DNA of 64,000 bases, from NCBI RefSeq assembly GCF_030269925.1, contig NC_085130.1, positions 4,352,501 through 4,416,500 of the forward strand, given 5' to 3'. Origin of the DNA: Bombyx mori (lineage: Eukaryota; Arthropoda; Insecta; Lepidoptera; Bombycidae). The notes below the pieces were generated by a model. The model was not told the origin of the DNA and made no database searches. It saw nothing but the letters and a program-made list of their open reading frames with translations. Of this stretch, positions 11,159 through 22,919 are shown piece after piece; the stretch's first letter is position 1; each line of letters opens with the position of its first letter. A program made the position numbers and the translations under genes.

Positions 11159-11372
11159 TCTATACTAATAAAACTACAGTGGTTTTCACGGATGTTCCGT
11201 TATAACTACTGAACCATGCATCCGATTGATTTGAAACTTGGCATCCATGTAGAAAATACATGTACTTAATGGATAGGCTAATGTTTATATGAGTGTTAGA
11301 CTCCCCAATGATAATGACAATAAGTAATAATGTTAATTTTAAATGCCCAGCGAAGCGGGCGAATACGGCTAG
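11159..11372 (+). mobile_element. Helitron-like element (family H1)
   Basis: Starts TCTATACTAATA, includes GGATGTTCCGTTATAACTAC and ATGCCCAGCGAAGCGGGC, and ends GGCTAG followed by T, fitting the Helitron rule of 5' TC and 3' CTAG between A and T. Non-autonomous, 214 bp. Confidence 0.72.
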
Positions 11373-11375
11373 TAA

Positions 11376-11720
11376 TCTCCACTAATATTATAAAGCTGAA
11401 GAGTTTGTCTGTTTGAACACGCTAATCTCAGGAACTACTGGTCCGATTTGAAAAATTCTTGCAGTGTTAGATAGCCCATTTATCGAGAAAGCGAGTGAGA
11501 GCTTCCGCTGCGTACGCTGCAGAAAAGATTAAAGTTTCGCTGAAATAATGTATGACAGAATTGTTCCCCTTCAAAAGATCTAAAATAAAGTCCGCGACGG
11601 AATATGTCTATATGTTAAGGTTGGCTCCTTATAACGTTTTTTATGCTAACCAAATTTGTTTTAAAATAAAGCATTATTTGTGAACTATTCCACGCGGATG
11701 AAGTCGCGGGCATAAGCTAG
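11376..11720 (+). mobile_element. Helitron-like element (family H2)
   Basis: TCTCCACTAATATTATAAAG at the start and CCACGCGGATGAAGTCGCGG..AAGCTAG at the end, T following. It lies three bases after the H1 copy. Confidence 0.75.
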
Positions 11721-11753
11721 TATTTAAATAAAATAGATAAAGCAACAACCAAA

Positions 11754-11955
11754 CAAGTTTCCACCATCAAAACTATTTGCTTTTTTGGCTATTGGCTTTT
11801 GGATTTTTTGTAGCTTAAGGACGAGGGCTGATTTTGGAACAAGCCGTGACGTTTAAAGTTGGAATTTTTGGAGGGGAGTCGTTTAGTGAGCTGTTTAGTC
11901 GGTGGGCCATTAAAATTTTCGGCTACCAAGACCTCCATATCTCACAAGTTTCCAC
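11754..11955 (+). repeat. R1-clade-like 3' tail fragment
   Basis: GTGACGTTTAAAGTTGGAAT, GGAGGGGAGTCGTTTAGTGA and CGGTGGGCCATTAAAATTTT resemble the R1-clade 3' UTR (GAGGAGTCGTTTAGTGGGTG) and are repeated at 12130-12320. Confidence 0.5.
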
Positions 11956-12129
11956 CATCAAAATCACATATAAGTAGAAAGTAAAAAAAGGAAAAGAAAA
12001 AAAAAGAAATTCAGAAAATTTAGTTTACAAAAGAAAACAAAAGCAACACATTACGCACATATGTACGCTTACATCAACTTACACTTTAAAACTTAATAAT
12101 ACTCATCGGATTGTTCTAAGATATCGATT

Positions 12130-12437
12130 TGAAAATTGGCTTTCTTGTAGCTTAAGAAGGAGGGTTGATTTTGAAACATGCTGTGACGTTTAAAGTTGAA
12201 ATTTTTGGAGGGGAGTTGTTTAGTGAGCTGTTTAGTCGGTGGGCCATAAAAATTTTCGGGTACCAAGACCTACGTATATCGCATGAGGCTTGAAAGCCTT
12301 GTAGAAGGTTCGGATTTCGGACTATAGCAAAAACGGGAATCATTTAATGGGCGGCTGCTACCATCATACCAGTCGCACATAAAATACGTACCCTTTGACG
12401 CTTGAACCTAGCGGAAGGTTTGAACCCGATCCAACAA
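12130..12437 (+). repeat. R1-clade-like 3' tail fragments, two units
   Basis: 12130-12320 repeats 11790-11955 and continues into GCCTTGTAGAAGGTTCGGA, like the end of the R1-clade UTR (CTCGTAGGAGGTTCGG). 12335-12437 (GGAATCATTTAATGGGCGGC, GAACCTAGCGGAAGGTTTGA) is a third related unit. Confidence 0.48.
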
Positions 12438-12441
12438 AACA

Positions 12442-12777
12442 TTTTTTTTTTTATTGCTTTGATGGGTGCATGAGCTCACAGCCCACCTGGTGTTAAGTGG
12501 TTACTGGAGCCCATAGACTTCTACGTCGTAAATGCGCCACCCACCTTGAGATATAAGTTCTAAAGTCTCACGTACAGTTACAACTGCTGCCCCACCCTTC
12601 AATAGGCAGGGTGGTGGTACCTACCCACGCGGACAAGAGAGCCTACTACAAGTAATTACGCAAATTATAATTTGCGGGTTTGATTTTTATTACACGATGT
12701 TATTCCTTCACCGTGGAAGTCAATCGTGAACATTTGTTGAGTACTTATTTCATTAGAAAAAAAAATACGACGACTTA
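12442..12777 (-). mobile_element. Bm1-type SINE with most of the tRNA head deleted
   Basis: Poly-T, body and linker are followed directly by ACGACGACTT, the outer end of the head, so the region containing the A and B boxes is lost. The body also has a small deletion near 12600. Confidence 0.78.
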
Positions 12778-13715
12778 AACCAGACAATAAACTTCACTGT
12801 ACAACTACAAAATACATTCATGACCATGAATATTGCGATGTGCTAGCCCAAATAGTATTTTTTCTTTATTTGACCCTAGAATTTTAACGATGGTGACCAG
12901 TACACAAAAGCCGTGGTAACAATTGCCTTATACGAAAACAAATACTCATTATAATAATAAATATTCACATTGAAACATTTTCGCTGTCAGAGCGATGTTG
13001 GGTTCGGAGAAAAAAAAAACTTTTTTAATTAAAAGCAAAGGTTTTTCGTTGAAGTCTCATATCGGATACTCAAATTTGTTAAATGAGATTATTCCTTTTC
13101 CAATATCTCGGAATTCCTCTCGACCTACCTACATTGTATTTGTAATTAACCTTTTTCATAGCTGTAATGGGCAATTTGCTATAATATAATCTATTTATAT
13201 TACCATAGAATTCAAAGTCCAGTTTTTCAATCTGAAAAGGTTTTGCTTTTGTAATTCGACAGGAAAACTTGAATTAGCTACCAAATAATAATCCAAGAAT
13301 TATTAAAAATGAAAAATTACACAAAAATCTTGTCTACATTTTCAAATCCTAGCTCACCTATGTTAGCGTGGTGATATAGCGTTTTGGCTTTTATTTCCAA
13401 TTAGTTTTAAGCTCATTTTTCTTCCTGCAGTCGTTTTAATACCTGGCTCGCTTCCAACGTATTCAGTGAATTGCAATAATTCTATCAGAGATTGGACTAG
13501 TAGGTTTTTTTTCTCACTGACCAATGGGTACATTGAATTTTGCTCTTTGTGTTATAGACCCAGTGGCGTATTTCATTAGTGTTAGAGCACTAGTGATGGT
13601 TCTTACCAAAATAAAAAGTTTTCCCTGAAGTGGGCGCCTTCAAATATCAATCAAATCAAAATCGATCTTCTATATTATTATGTACTAACAAAACAAATTC
13701 AATTAACAAGGAAAC
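12778..13715. other. Unassigned AT-rich sequence
   Basis: No supported gene or repeat. A decayed family B fragment may lie near 13975-14015, just beyond the tail at 13716-13932. Confidence 0.4.
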
Positions 13716-13932
13716 AAATTAACCCTCAGATACAGTCCACTGAGTTTCTCACCGGATCTTCTCAGTGGGTCGCGTTTCCGATCCGGTGGTAGATTCTGCG
13801 AAGCACTGCTCTTGGGCTAGTGTTAGCAAACTTTCTAGGCTGAGCCTAGTTTGAGCCCCGTGAGCTCACCTATTAGTTAAGGTTACGCTGAAATAGCCTC
13901 TTAAGGCTATAGCTTAGGTAGGAAAAAAAAAT
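13716..13932 (+). repeat. Non-LTR retrotransposon 3' tail (family B)
   Basis: TAACCCTCAGATACAGTCCA through GCTTAGGTAGGAAAAAAAAA. Confidence 0.72.
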
Positions 13933-14344
13933 ATGATGATAATAAAAAAAGTGAGTTCGCTTATTCGCACGGTGAATCTAGTATAAGCCCCTCGAGACTA
14001 CTAGAATAGGTAGACCAAAACAAAATTGGCAATGTGAAAATTTTTACAAAAAAAAAAAACGATTTTCGTACATTATAAATTAATTTAAAATCCATACATA
14101 AATATTACCGTACTTGAATTGTTTTGAGTTTTTAAAGCTGCACAGAGGGTAGGTCAATTAGGAGATCGAGCGATTTGAGGACCGATTGCTGATAAACACG
14201 CAATGTACTTCAAATAAATGATCAATTGACGCGTGGAATCGCAGGGTCGTTTGACCGATCGTCGAGCGCTTTAGATAAAGGCTTAAAAAAAAGTTTTAAA
14301 ACGAGCAGCGTTTTTAAGTCAGTGTTTTTTTTTGTTTTATTAAT

Positions 14345-14500
14345 GTTACTGTCTCGAAGTACAAATCCCGCAGGTACCAATTTTTCTAAAGATATTACTT
14401 GAAATCTGTTCATAGCCGACTTCTAAGGTAAAGGAGTAACAACTAATTATAAATTTACCCAATCCCTGGTTGTATATTTCTGGTTTAAGCAGGTAGGTGC
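14345..14500 (+). repeat. Old Bm1-type SINE relic (head/linker)
   Basis: AATCCCGCAGGTACCAATTT and a diverged linker (CATAGCCGACTTCTAAGG) match the Bm1-type SINE; the rest has decayed. It is followed directly by an R1-clade 3' UTR relic. Confidence 0.5.
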
Positions 14501-14985
14501 TGCTATCCTCCTGTAAACGCTACAGGGCGACCTAAGCGATCGAGGTCCACCCCAGCGCGCTGCTTGACAGCTGTTCCACGAAAATTCTGTGGGTGATCAA
14601 CCCGTTGGCGGTAAATCGCGTTCCAACCCATCAGACTGGTTTTGTTCTAGCGGGATATTCCGGGACATCAGCGGCACTGCCCGCAACAGCTTGACTGACT
14701 ACCGTACCGAGATGGCTGACGCTGAGTTGTCGACTATCGCCTCGAGAACCCGTCGATCGGGCATCTTAGCGATGGCATTGCGAGTCTAGTTGTATTGTTG
14801 ACCGTGGAAACTTCCTTATTCTCCTTGGGTTCTAACCTCAGACGGAGATGGGCCATCGGGTGAGAGAGTGCAAATCGTGTCGTTTTGTGGGTAGAGACAG
14901 CATCTGCAGACTGTCAAGTCCCAAATTCCTTTCCCTTTGCGCTGACGCCCCGTATGAGTGTCGGACCCTTACCTAAAATATCTCC
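14497..14985 (+). repeat. R1-clade retrotransposon 3' UTR, diverged copy
   Basis: Aligns in order with the 3' UTR at 8190-8692: GGGATATTCCGGGACATCAG against GGGGTATTCCGGGACACCAG, GTTGTATTGTTGACCG against GTTGTAGTGTTGACCG, CGCCCCGTATGAGTGTCGGACCC near the end. No coding part is retained. Confidence 0.65.
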
Positions 14986-14989
14986 AACC

Positions 14990-15180
14990 TGCTTATTTCC
15001 ACCACGAAGCAGTCAGCTTTAAGAGTGCGACAGTCTTTTGACAATACAATTGACAATTCGATCTCATTTCTCGATGTGTATGAAGACATACATAATATTG
15101 CCTCTGTGGACTCTATTACCCATTAGCACTAGGTAACCCGTGAGGTAGTTCACACATCTAAGGAATAATCGTAATAAAAC
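14990..15180 (+). repeat. Old Bm1-type SINE relic (body)
   Basis: CACGAAGCAGTCAG..., GTGAGGTAGTTCACACATCTAAG and a decayed A-tail correspond in order to the SINE body. Confidence 0.45.
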
Positions 15181-15859
15181 TTAATGTTTCAATGAGAAGA
15201 AATGTGGAAAAAGTCTTTAATTCAGACTACCTATTGGACATGAGTTAAAGAATTCTAAACTCAATTTCCATAGTGTTAAAGTGAAAGTTTCTATTCGAGT
15301 CATGTTTTAATTCCATGGCTGGAAGCCAAGACCTGGGTTAATGGTCAATAATTCTATCAAGGATCAGTGCCGACGTTTTTAATTATTTCTCATGGTTTGG
15401 TACAGTTTCCTTATAGAGCCAGATTCAAAATTGATTTTAGAAACTAGGGATTTCTAATCAGCACTTGTGCATATAGAAATATATTACTCTACGCCGATTG
15501 GTCGAAGTTTGACAATAGCCCAGTGATTATGATGACAAATATCGGTTAAGATCTAGATTCGCATCATGTAGGTACCTATTTAATTCTCCCTTTTGTTTTG
15601 CCATTGATGTTATTTCTGATAATACTAGACGAAAAATAGTTTTTGAAAGTTCTCCAAATATTACCAGTAAACAAACCTAAGATAAACTCTATTGATAAGC
15701 AAAGAATAAAAAGGCATTGAGCAGTTTTGTCTTTTGTTTTTTTTTTTAAATTCCTGCTTTCACTTAGCGACTTCGGTGGCATACAGACGTAATATGTCTC
15801 TGGGGAACACTATTTTTGTTAATGAATGATAAGTAATCACCGCTATCGTATTGCTAAAA
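15181..15859. other. Unassigned sequence
   Basis: No recognisable gene or element. 16108-16483 is likewise blank. Confidence 0.4.
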
Positions 15860-16107
15860 TCTATATTAATATTATAAAGCTGAAGAGTTTGTTTGTTTGA
15901 ACGCGCTAATCTCAGGAACTACTCAGGAACTACAACTCAGAAAATATTATTTCAGTGTTAGATGTTTCAAAATAGGGGTTTAAATAACTCCTTAATATTT
16001 ATAAATTCAAAAATATTTTCACTTTTTACTAAATGAAGGGGGGGTAAAATTTAGCGTTATGCCAAAGTAACTATTCTACGCGGACGGAATCGCGGGTAAA
16101 AAGCTAG
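15860..16107 (+). mobile_element. Helitron-like element (family H2)
   Basis: TCTATATTAATATTATAAAG to CTACGCGGACGGAATCGCGG..AAGCTAG, T following. GGAACTACTCAGGAACTAC shows a small internal duplication. Confidence 0.75.
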
Positions 16108-16483
16108 TACATAAATATGGCTCGAAGAGTTTTAAACATAATAACGTTATTACGAAACGCTATTGCCATACGCAATGATGGTAATTCCCTGTCGAAATAT
16201 AATTCCGCTATTGGCCGGCGCTGTATTGACGCCCTAATTAATTTATTGTTAATTGAAAACGTTCATTAATTTAATTAGCATGCGATTTTGTTGGGTTCAT
16301 TGGTATTCACAATTACGTCGGTAATTATATTACAAAATACGTTTTTAACGTGCTATTCCCTCAGATTTTCATTGCGTTAAAATATCTTTGTGGTTACTGC
16401 CTTCTTTTTTTTAACTCTGGGGAATCCGTTTACAGATACCCGGTCGAGGGGGGTAACAGACCGGGTTATGTCGGACTCCGGCG

Positions 16484-16632
16484 CCTCCAGAAAAGAAGAG
16501 GCAGGAGAGGACGGCAGCGGCGTGACTCTGCCCCTGGAATTGTTGACGTCCATGAGCGACGGTAACCACTTACCATCAGGTGGACCGTGTGCTCGTCTGC
16601 CTGCTCGGGCAATAAAAAGAAAGAAGGAAAAC
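16484..16632 (+). repeat. Non-LTR retrotransposon 3' tail (family A)
   Basis: GGCAGCGGCGTGACTCTGCC, GACGTCCATGAGCGACGG and a terminal GGGCAATAAAAAG match family A in + orientation. Confidence 0.68.
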
Positions 16633-16639
16633 CGAGGTT

Positions 16640-16920
16640 CTCCTCCTCTTCCAATTCTTCCCGGGATACTACGCCTTGAAGAAAGGCGCGTGAGGCACCG
16701 CCCCACAATACCGACCACGGATTAACACTATCGAGCTCCACCACTCCGACTCCACGAAAGGAACTCTTCATCGTAATCGACGACTTCGATGAGGTCAGTG
16801 ACCGGTGCTTCAAGAGCTTAAAGCACCGAGAAAGAAATCCGGAGGACCCGACAAGACATCTTTGACCCCGGGTCGGATATGTGATCAGCGGCAGCCACGA
16901 TAAGGAGGTTATCGTGTCCA
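16640..16920 (-). repeat. Probable non-LTR retrotransposon coding fragment
   Basis: A long minus-strand frame (to 16921) with GC content above its surroundings. CCGGTGCTTCAAGAGCTTAA resembles the family B unit upstream of its 3' UTR. No catalytic motif is visible, so the assignment is tentative. Confidence 0.45.
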
Positions 16921-16934
16921 TTTTTCTATGTAAA

Positions 16935-17183
16935 TCTATACTAATATATAAATGTACAGTAGTTTAACGGATGTTCCGTTATAACTACTGAATCATGCAT
17001 CCGATTGGCTTGAAACTTGGTATCCATGTAGAAAATACATGTATTTAATGGATAGGCTAATATTTATATGAGTGTTCGACTCCCTACACCAGTTGCGGGG
17101 GCGTTAATGATGAGAATCTTTGTGAGGGTGAGAAATGATAATGTTAATTTTAAATACCCAGCGAAGCGGCCGGGTGTAGCTAG
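16935..17183 (+). mobile_element. Helitron-like element (family H1)
   Basis: TCTATACTAATATATAAATG to CCCAGCGAAGCGGCCGGGTG..AGCTAG, T following. Confidence 0.75.
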
Positions 17184-17629
17184 TTGCCTGTAAATTTCTT
17201 CTTGGTCCAACGATCAGTGATACCCAGGGTACCGTACCAAAGATATGGTATTTTTTTCTCATAATATGCTTTTCATGCCTAATATCAAGTAATAATAGTT
17301 GATGAGCGTCGAATGAAGAACATTTCAATCTCTGACTACATTAACTAGAAAAATAAATTTTACTAATGAAAGTTTATAAATAGATGAAAGGATTTTTCAG
17401 GATTGAAATGCGTTACGACTCCGAACGACGCGGCGTCCCCTTGAATATATCGTCCTTAAGCTAATAAAACAGACTAACAAATGCACAGAGTTCGGCAAGC
17501 CGTTAAAGGAATACGAAACTATTAGAGCGGGCAGCGGAAACTTATTTTTAATTGCATCCGATTTGATTTGATTTTACGAGCCATTTGGTTAACGACACCA
17601 ATTAGTGTTTTTAATGTCTCAATGCGAAT

Positions 17630-17835
17630 GCCTAGAATCACTTAAATTGAGACATGAGGTCGAAATCATGAGGTCAGTTGTTTCGTTGTGTCTCAAGTTT
17701 TATAACGGCTGCTCCACCGCTCGCACTGGAACTCACTGGAATCACTGCTTCGGAATAAAAATAAACGGGACGGTCAAAGTTCATGTCGTAAGTCGACCCG
17801 GATGGGTAATGCTATCCTATTTCTGCTGCTAAGCA
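17630..17835. repeat. Old Bm1-type SINE relic
   Basis: Scattered matches in body order (GAGACATGAGGTCGAAATC, ACGGCTGCTCCACC, CACTGCTTCGGAATAAA) are recognisable but heavily diverged. Confidence 0.4.
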
Positions 17836-17927
17836 ATCATGAGTGCTCTGAAGGAATGTTACAGACACAATACAATCAACAGCTTGATCTAATGTCAGTG
17901 ACCGGAGTTAATTGTTTCGGTAACAAC

Positions 17928-18162
17928 TTTTTTTTTTGCTAATATGGGTGGACGAGCTCACAGCCCACCTGGTGTTAAGTGGTTACTGGAGCCCATAGAC
18001 ATCTTCAACGTAAATGTGCCACCCACTTTGAGATATAAGTTGTAAGGTCTCAAGTATAGTTACAACGGCTATTCCTCCCTTTAAACCGAAACGTATTACT
18101 GCAGAAATAGGCAGGATGGTGGTACCTACCCGCGCGGACTCACAAGAGGTCCTACCACCAGT
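17928..18162 (-). mobile_element. Bm1-type SINE body (headless)
   Basis: T-run at left, boundary CCTACCACCAGT at right, with a small deletion near 18100. Confidence 0.8.
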
Positions 18163-18418
18163 GAGACAACTTAACGCCAGGTGGCCCATAAAACTGTTAA
18201 CTCGTCACGGCAGTGAATTAAAATGTATTATTAGATATGTTTGTCCGGTGATTTCTTACGTAGTGCTTCAAATAAGGAAAATTAGTAATGATTTATATTT
18301 AGAATAGTCATGCGTTAAAGACGATCGTAAAATTTGTACAAAAATAATTTTCCTGTCCGTAACTTAATTAGTCCTTTGAAGTTTTAACTTAGAATAGAAA
18401 AGATACTCAGGTTTTTGT

Positions 18419-18702
18419 AAAAGTGAAGTAGATAGTTCGAATTAACAAAAATTCAGTTTTTGTGATGAGACGAAATGAAAATGAGGTTGGTAAGAGAGTG
18501 TTAACTATGAATGTGGAAGGATATAGAGGAAGAGGTAGACCTAAGAAGATATTGATGGATTGAGTGAAAGACGATATGGGTAAGAGGGGAGTGAGCGAAG
18601 AAATGGTATATGATAGAAGAGTATGGAAGGAGAAAACATGTTGCGCCGACCGCAAGTGACTGGGAGAAGGGCAGGATAATGATGATGATGATGATGATGA
18701 AG
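18419..18702 (+). pseudogene. RTE-type retrotransposon C-terminal fragment with (GAT)n tail
   Basis: The plus frame reads VLTMNVEGYRGRGRPKK..LMD, stop, VKDDMGKRG, then DRRVWKEKTCCADRK, ending in (GAT)7 at 18682-18702. In-frame stops show decay. 19965-20067 is a diverged copy on the minus strand. Confidence 0.62.
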
Positions 18703-18971
18703 TTTTTGAAACGGAAACGAGACAAAAATGTTCATCAAAATCGCCAAGTGAAATTTATGTGTATTCGGCTAATTATTTTCATTTAAATGAGCAAACACTA
18801 TAGTTTCCGGTTATGCAACGAATGTTTTGCTAATCATGCACCTATTTGCCGTTAGAAGCCGGGCTACCTCGTTTCCAGGGTTGGCACGTGCACTATTAAT
18901 AACTAAATTGTCTATTATTACAAGTACAAACTTTCGCGGCTATGTATATTACACACAATATTATATAACAA

Positions 18972-19211
18972 CTAGCTTTACCCGTCCTCTTCGCTGGGCA
19001 TTTAAAATTAACATTATTATTTGTCACCCCCACAAAGATTCTCATCATTAACACCCCCGCAACTGGTGTAGAGAGTCCAACACTCATATTATTATAAATA
19101 TTATATGTATTTTCTACATGGATACCAAGCTTCAAGCCAATCGGATGCATGTTTCAGTAGTTATAACGGAACATCCGTAAAAACCACTGTAGATTTATAT
19201 ATTAGTCTAGA
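18972..19211 (-). mobile_element. Helitron-like element (family H1)
   Basis: Reverse copy: CTAGCTTTACCCGTCCTCTT at left and TATATTAGTCTAGA at right (the 5' TC reversed). Confidence 0.73.
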
Positions 19212-19430
19212 TTTCTTACTACGTATTACACGTGTAATCTGTTCCAAATATTCTTAGACGTACATAAACAGATATTTGCTTCTTTTTATTAAATGCTTTT
19301 AAGTTTTTCTTGTTTTAGAAAGTGTTTATATTTTTATTATTATTTAAGACGCTTCTGTTAGTTTGGTACGTTATATAATGGAATATCTGACATTTTCACT
19401 GACATCAAGATGTCCGATTAGCTTGAAAAC

Positions 19431-19790
19431 TTTTTTTTATTTTTTTTTATTGCCCTTGTAGGCAGACGAGCATACGGCCCACCTGATGGTGAGTGGTTAC
19501 CGTCGCCCATGGACTTCAGCAATGCCAGGGGCAGAGCCAAGCCGCTGCCTATCGCTTAATACTCTCCACAAGCCTCTTTTAAAGAAGGACATGTCATAGC
19601 GCTCGGGAAACACCGTGGAGGGGAGCTCATTCCATAGCCGGATGGTACGTGGCAGAAAAGACCTCTGGAAACGCACTGTCGATGACCGCAGTGGCTCCAG
19701 GTAGTATGGATGAACTCTACTCCGGTGGCGGGCGGTGCGATGGTAACTAACTTTGCACACACATCAAGGACTGATGAGAATCTAATAATT
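19431..19790 (-). mobile_element. Non-LTR retrotransposon 3' end (family A) with C-terminal coding part
   Basis: The T-rich left end marks the polyA tail of a minus-strand insert. The minus strand encodes HRTARHRSRVHPYYLEPL, then FLPRTIRLWNELPSTVFPERY and DMSFFK, the conserved C-terminus of many insect non-LTR polymerases, followed by a 3' UTR. I cannot assign the clade with certainty (Jockey/CR1-like; BMC1 is a candidate name). 5'-truncated. Confidence 0.75.
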
Positions 19791-19964
19791 ATATAACATC
19801 GCTCTAATATTCTGACCAATATCAAGAGGATAAAAAAAAACCGAAATTAATTGTTAGTTTGGTTCACCATTAAGTTTTTAATGTACATAATTATGCTTAT
19901 AAAAATAGCTTTTAGCTATAGTAAACTAATAATATATTTAACAATCCCTTTATTTTATTTTAAT

Positions 19965-20067
19965 TTTTTTTCCTGCCCTCCCAGTCATCTGGGGTTGGAG
20001 TAATATGTTTTCTCCGTCTATACTCCTCTATTGTATACCATTTCTTCTTACATATATCGTCTTTATA
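19965..20067 (-). repeat. RTE-type retrotransposon 3' fragment
   Basis: Reverse complement shares AAGAAATGGTATA, GGAGAAAACAT and GATGACTGGGAG with 18595-18670 in the same order. Confidence 0.5.
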
Positions 20068-20305
20068 TTTCTATAAAATTAGAATCCAGTATTTCCGATT
20101 CAGCCAACCCTATCAAACTCGGACTTGACTAAGCCGTTAGAATATAGTTATTAAGCCATGAAGAGGTCCGGTCTTCTAGTCTCACAGGAAATTAATGGTT
20201 TATAGTAAATACCTAAACGAGAGATCAGGGGATATGAAGCAGGCGTGTTCATGGCAGGAATTAGCTTAAATTGATTTACTAAAACTATACATATTTATAT
20301 TATAC

Positions 20306-20444
20306 TATACTGAGACCTTAGAACTTATATCTCAAGGTGGGTGGCGCATTTACGTTGTAGATGTCTATGGGCTCCAGTAACCACTTAACACCAGGTGGGC
20401 TGCGAGCTCGTCCACCCATCTAAGCAATAAAAATAAAAAAAAAT
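20306..20444 (+). mobile_element. Bm1-type SINE body, 5'-truncated
   Basis: Begins at ATACTGAGACCTTAG and runs to AAGCAATAAAAATAAAA. Confidence 0.8.
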
Positions 20445-20632
20445 ATGACGTCTCATCATGTGTGAAAAAGTGGAAAAGTAATTTGTTCGTTGTCACTTTC
20501 AAAGTGATTGTCTGTATCATAAAGCACGATACTAGTGCTGATGGTAAGTATTTTATCTACAAATGTCTCATTTCATTATATTCAAATACATACGATCAGC
20601 TTCCTGTTGTATGAACACTGAAGTTTTTTATT

Positions 20633-20966
20633 GGAACGAAGTTCCTTATGGGACGATGCGGAGGGGTACCCTAACCGGGAAAAAACGTCCATAACCTAAG
20701 ATTTTTATTAGTACTGCACACAGTGTACGACTTAACTTTGTAATAACGTAAAATTACATATTTTTTATCATTCATTGACCACGATCTCAGAGCGTTCGTT
20801 TGCGCAATACACTAACTCTTATGCAAACAACCGTGAATGAAGTGTACCACAATAAGTTCGCATGTTACCGAATGACCGTGGGTTGTTGCGAAACCTCCAG
20901 TTTTATTTCTTTTATACCTCGAATAGAACTTAAAATTAATATTTTTATAATAAGGAACTTCGTTCC
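20633..20966. repeat. Candidate inverted-repeat element, 17-bp arms
   Basis: 20633-20649 (GGAACGAAGTTCCTTAT) and 20950-20966 are perfect inverted repeats. Each arm also contains an internal near-palindrome (GGAAC-GAA-GTTCC). True outer ends and target duplication are unclear. Confidence 0.5.
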
Positions 20967-21145
20967 TATCCGGTGTCCCACGACACCACACATATTTTTC
21001 TTTATTGCTTAGGTGGGTGGATGAGTGATTACTTGGCTGTAGGTAAAAACTGAATCGTGAAACCTTGGGTAGGTCCGAAATACGCCCAGCCATAAGAGAA
21101 AAGTTATACTGAAACCCTATAATGAAATTTTACACGGGAGAATTG

Positions 21146-21388
21146 ATTTTTTATGGCTTACGTATGGATAGAAGAACTCACAGCCCACCTGGTCAAGTGG
21201 TTACTGGAGCCCATAGACATTTACAACGTAAATACGCCACCCACCTTGAGATATAAGTTCTAATGTCTCACTATAGTTACAATGGTTGCCCCACCCTTCA
21301 AACAGAAACTCATTACTGGTTCACGGCAGAAATAGGCAGGGTGGTGGTACCTTACCATGCGGGCTCACAGGAGGTCCTACGACCAGTA
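21146..21388 (-). mobile_element. Bm1-type SINE body (headless), diverged
   Basis: T-run, body with several substitutions, boundary CCTACGACCAGT. Confidence 0.78.
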
Positions 21389-22205
21389 AAGTTCGTGGAG
21401 ATCAGGAGAGCTAAGCCAAATATTGAATATCCAGTCAAAGAGCAAACTAGCTTAGGTCATCGACCATCAGCTTAGCAGTTAGGGGCACTAATTCTACAGG
21501 CCAATTGGATAAGACGGCTCACCCATACTTAGCCAATCAATTAGAATTGACGACCTTAAAGTATTGCTCGAGTTGAGTTGTTCGCTCCGGGCATTTCAAT
21601 ATTGCAATAATTGTTACGTTATAATACTCATTGTAAAAATTGATATTAAAAAAAATCTAATATTAAAAAAAAAAAACCAAAAAAAAGGACAATATTTATT
21701 ATTTACTCTGCACTACCTTTGGTTGACTGGTAGAGAATGCCTTAGGCATTAAGTCCACCAATGTAAATTTTACATGAAGTGTAATAAATAAATAATAAAT
21801 ATGCCCGCTGAGTTTCTTGCCAGTTCTTCTCAGTACGGAGGCTAGTTTTAGTGAAATGGCGGTAGTTCTTTTTGACGTTCAACAAGTATGTACTTTCATT
21901 TATGTTGAATAAAAAAAAAATTGATTTCGTTTTGATTGGATTGTTTTTCTCTAACGACCGAGAATTCTTAATTCTTAATATCACTGACAAAATTCAATAA
22001 TACTTCCGATCGTCAATAGAACCTAGAGTCTCTGGTATAGCAACGAAACTTGTTAGCCGCTAACTTAACTAGGCTGTGCGAAGACTGCATTGCAATAACT
22101 GTATTTTATTACCCTGAGAAATGGAGAGCGTAACTGGTTCGCGGTGGGAATAAAGACAATTCACCATATGCTTACACAGCGTCGACTAAAATCACCAGTG
22201 GGCTT
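21389..22205. other. Unassigned AT-rich sequence
   Basis: A-runs only. 22920-23407 and 23526-23892 are similar; GAGACATGAGGTCGAAATC at 23657 hints at an old Bm1-type relic. Confidence 0.4.
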
Positions 22206-22437
22206 TTTTTTTATTGGGACGAGCGCTCACAGCCCACCTGATGTTAAGTGGTTGCTGGAGCCCATAGAAACCTACAACGAAATGCGCCACCGACCTTTAG
22301 ATATAAGTTCTATCTCAAGTATAGTTATAACGGCTGCCCCACCCTTCAAACCAAAACGTATTTCTGCTTCACGGCAGAAATAGGCAGGGTGGTGGTACCT
22401 ACCCGCGCGGACTCACAAGAGGTCCTACCACCAGTAA
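22206..22437 (-). mobile_element. Bm1-type SINE body (headless)
   Basis: T-run at left, boundary CCTACCACCAGT at right. Confidence 0.8.
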
Positions 22438-22680
22438 CATTTATTTAGGCTTACATAAATATTTTGTTTCCTCCCTAATAGCTTAGGATTATTCCAGCTA
22501 GACTATGTATATCGAAACTTCATTAGGATTATCAGTTAGAATGTAGATAGCAGTGAAATTTTAATTATCCACCAAGTTGCAATGCGGTTCAAATTGTAGA
22601 CCCCAAATTGCGAACAGTTCATGATGACATTTTTTTGATAATTGATCTGTGAATGAATATACACATAATTTTCTTACTAA

Positions 22681-22919
22681 TTGTAGGACCTCTTGTGAGT
22701 CTGCGCCGGTAGGTACCACCGCCCTGCCTATTTCTGCCGTGAAGCAGTAATGCGTTTCGGTCTGAAAGGTGGGGCAGCCGTTGTAACTATACTGAGATCT
22801 TAGAACTTATATCTCAAGGTGGGTGACGCATTTACGTTGTAGATGTCTATGGGCTCCAGTAACCGCTTAGCACCAGATGGGCTGTGAGCTCCTCCCCCTA
22901 TCCAAGCAATAAAAAAAAA
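22681..22919 (+). mobile_element. Bm1-type SINE body (headless)
   Basis: Boundary TTGTAGGACCTC at left, AAGCAAT plus A-run at right. It faces the copy at 22206-22437 head to head, 243 bases away. Confidence 0.8.
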
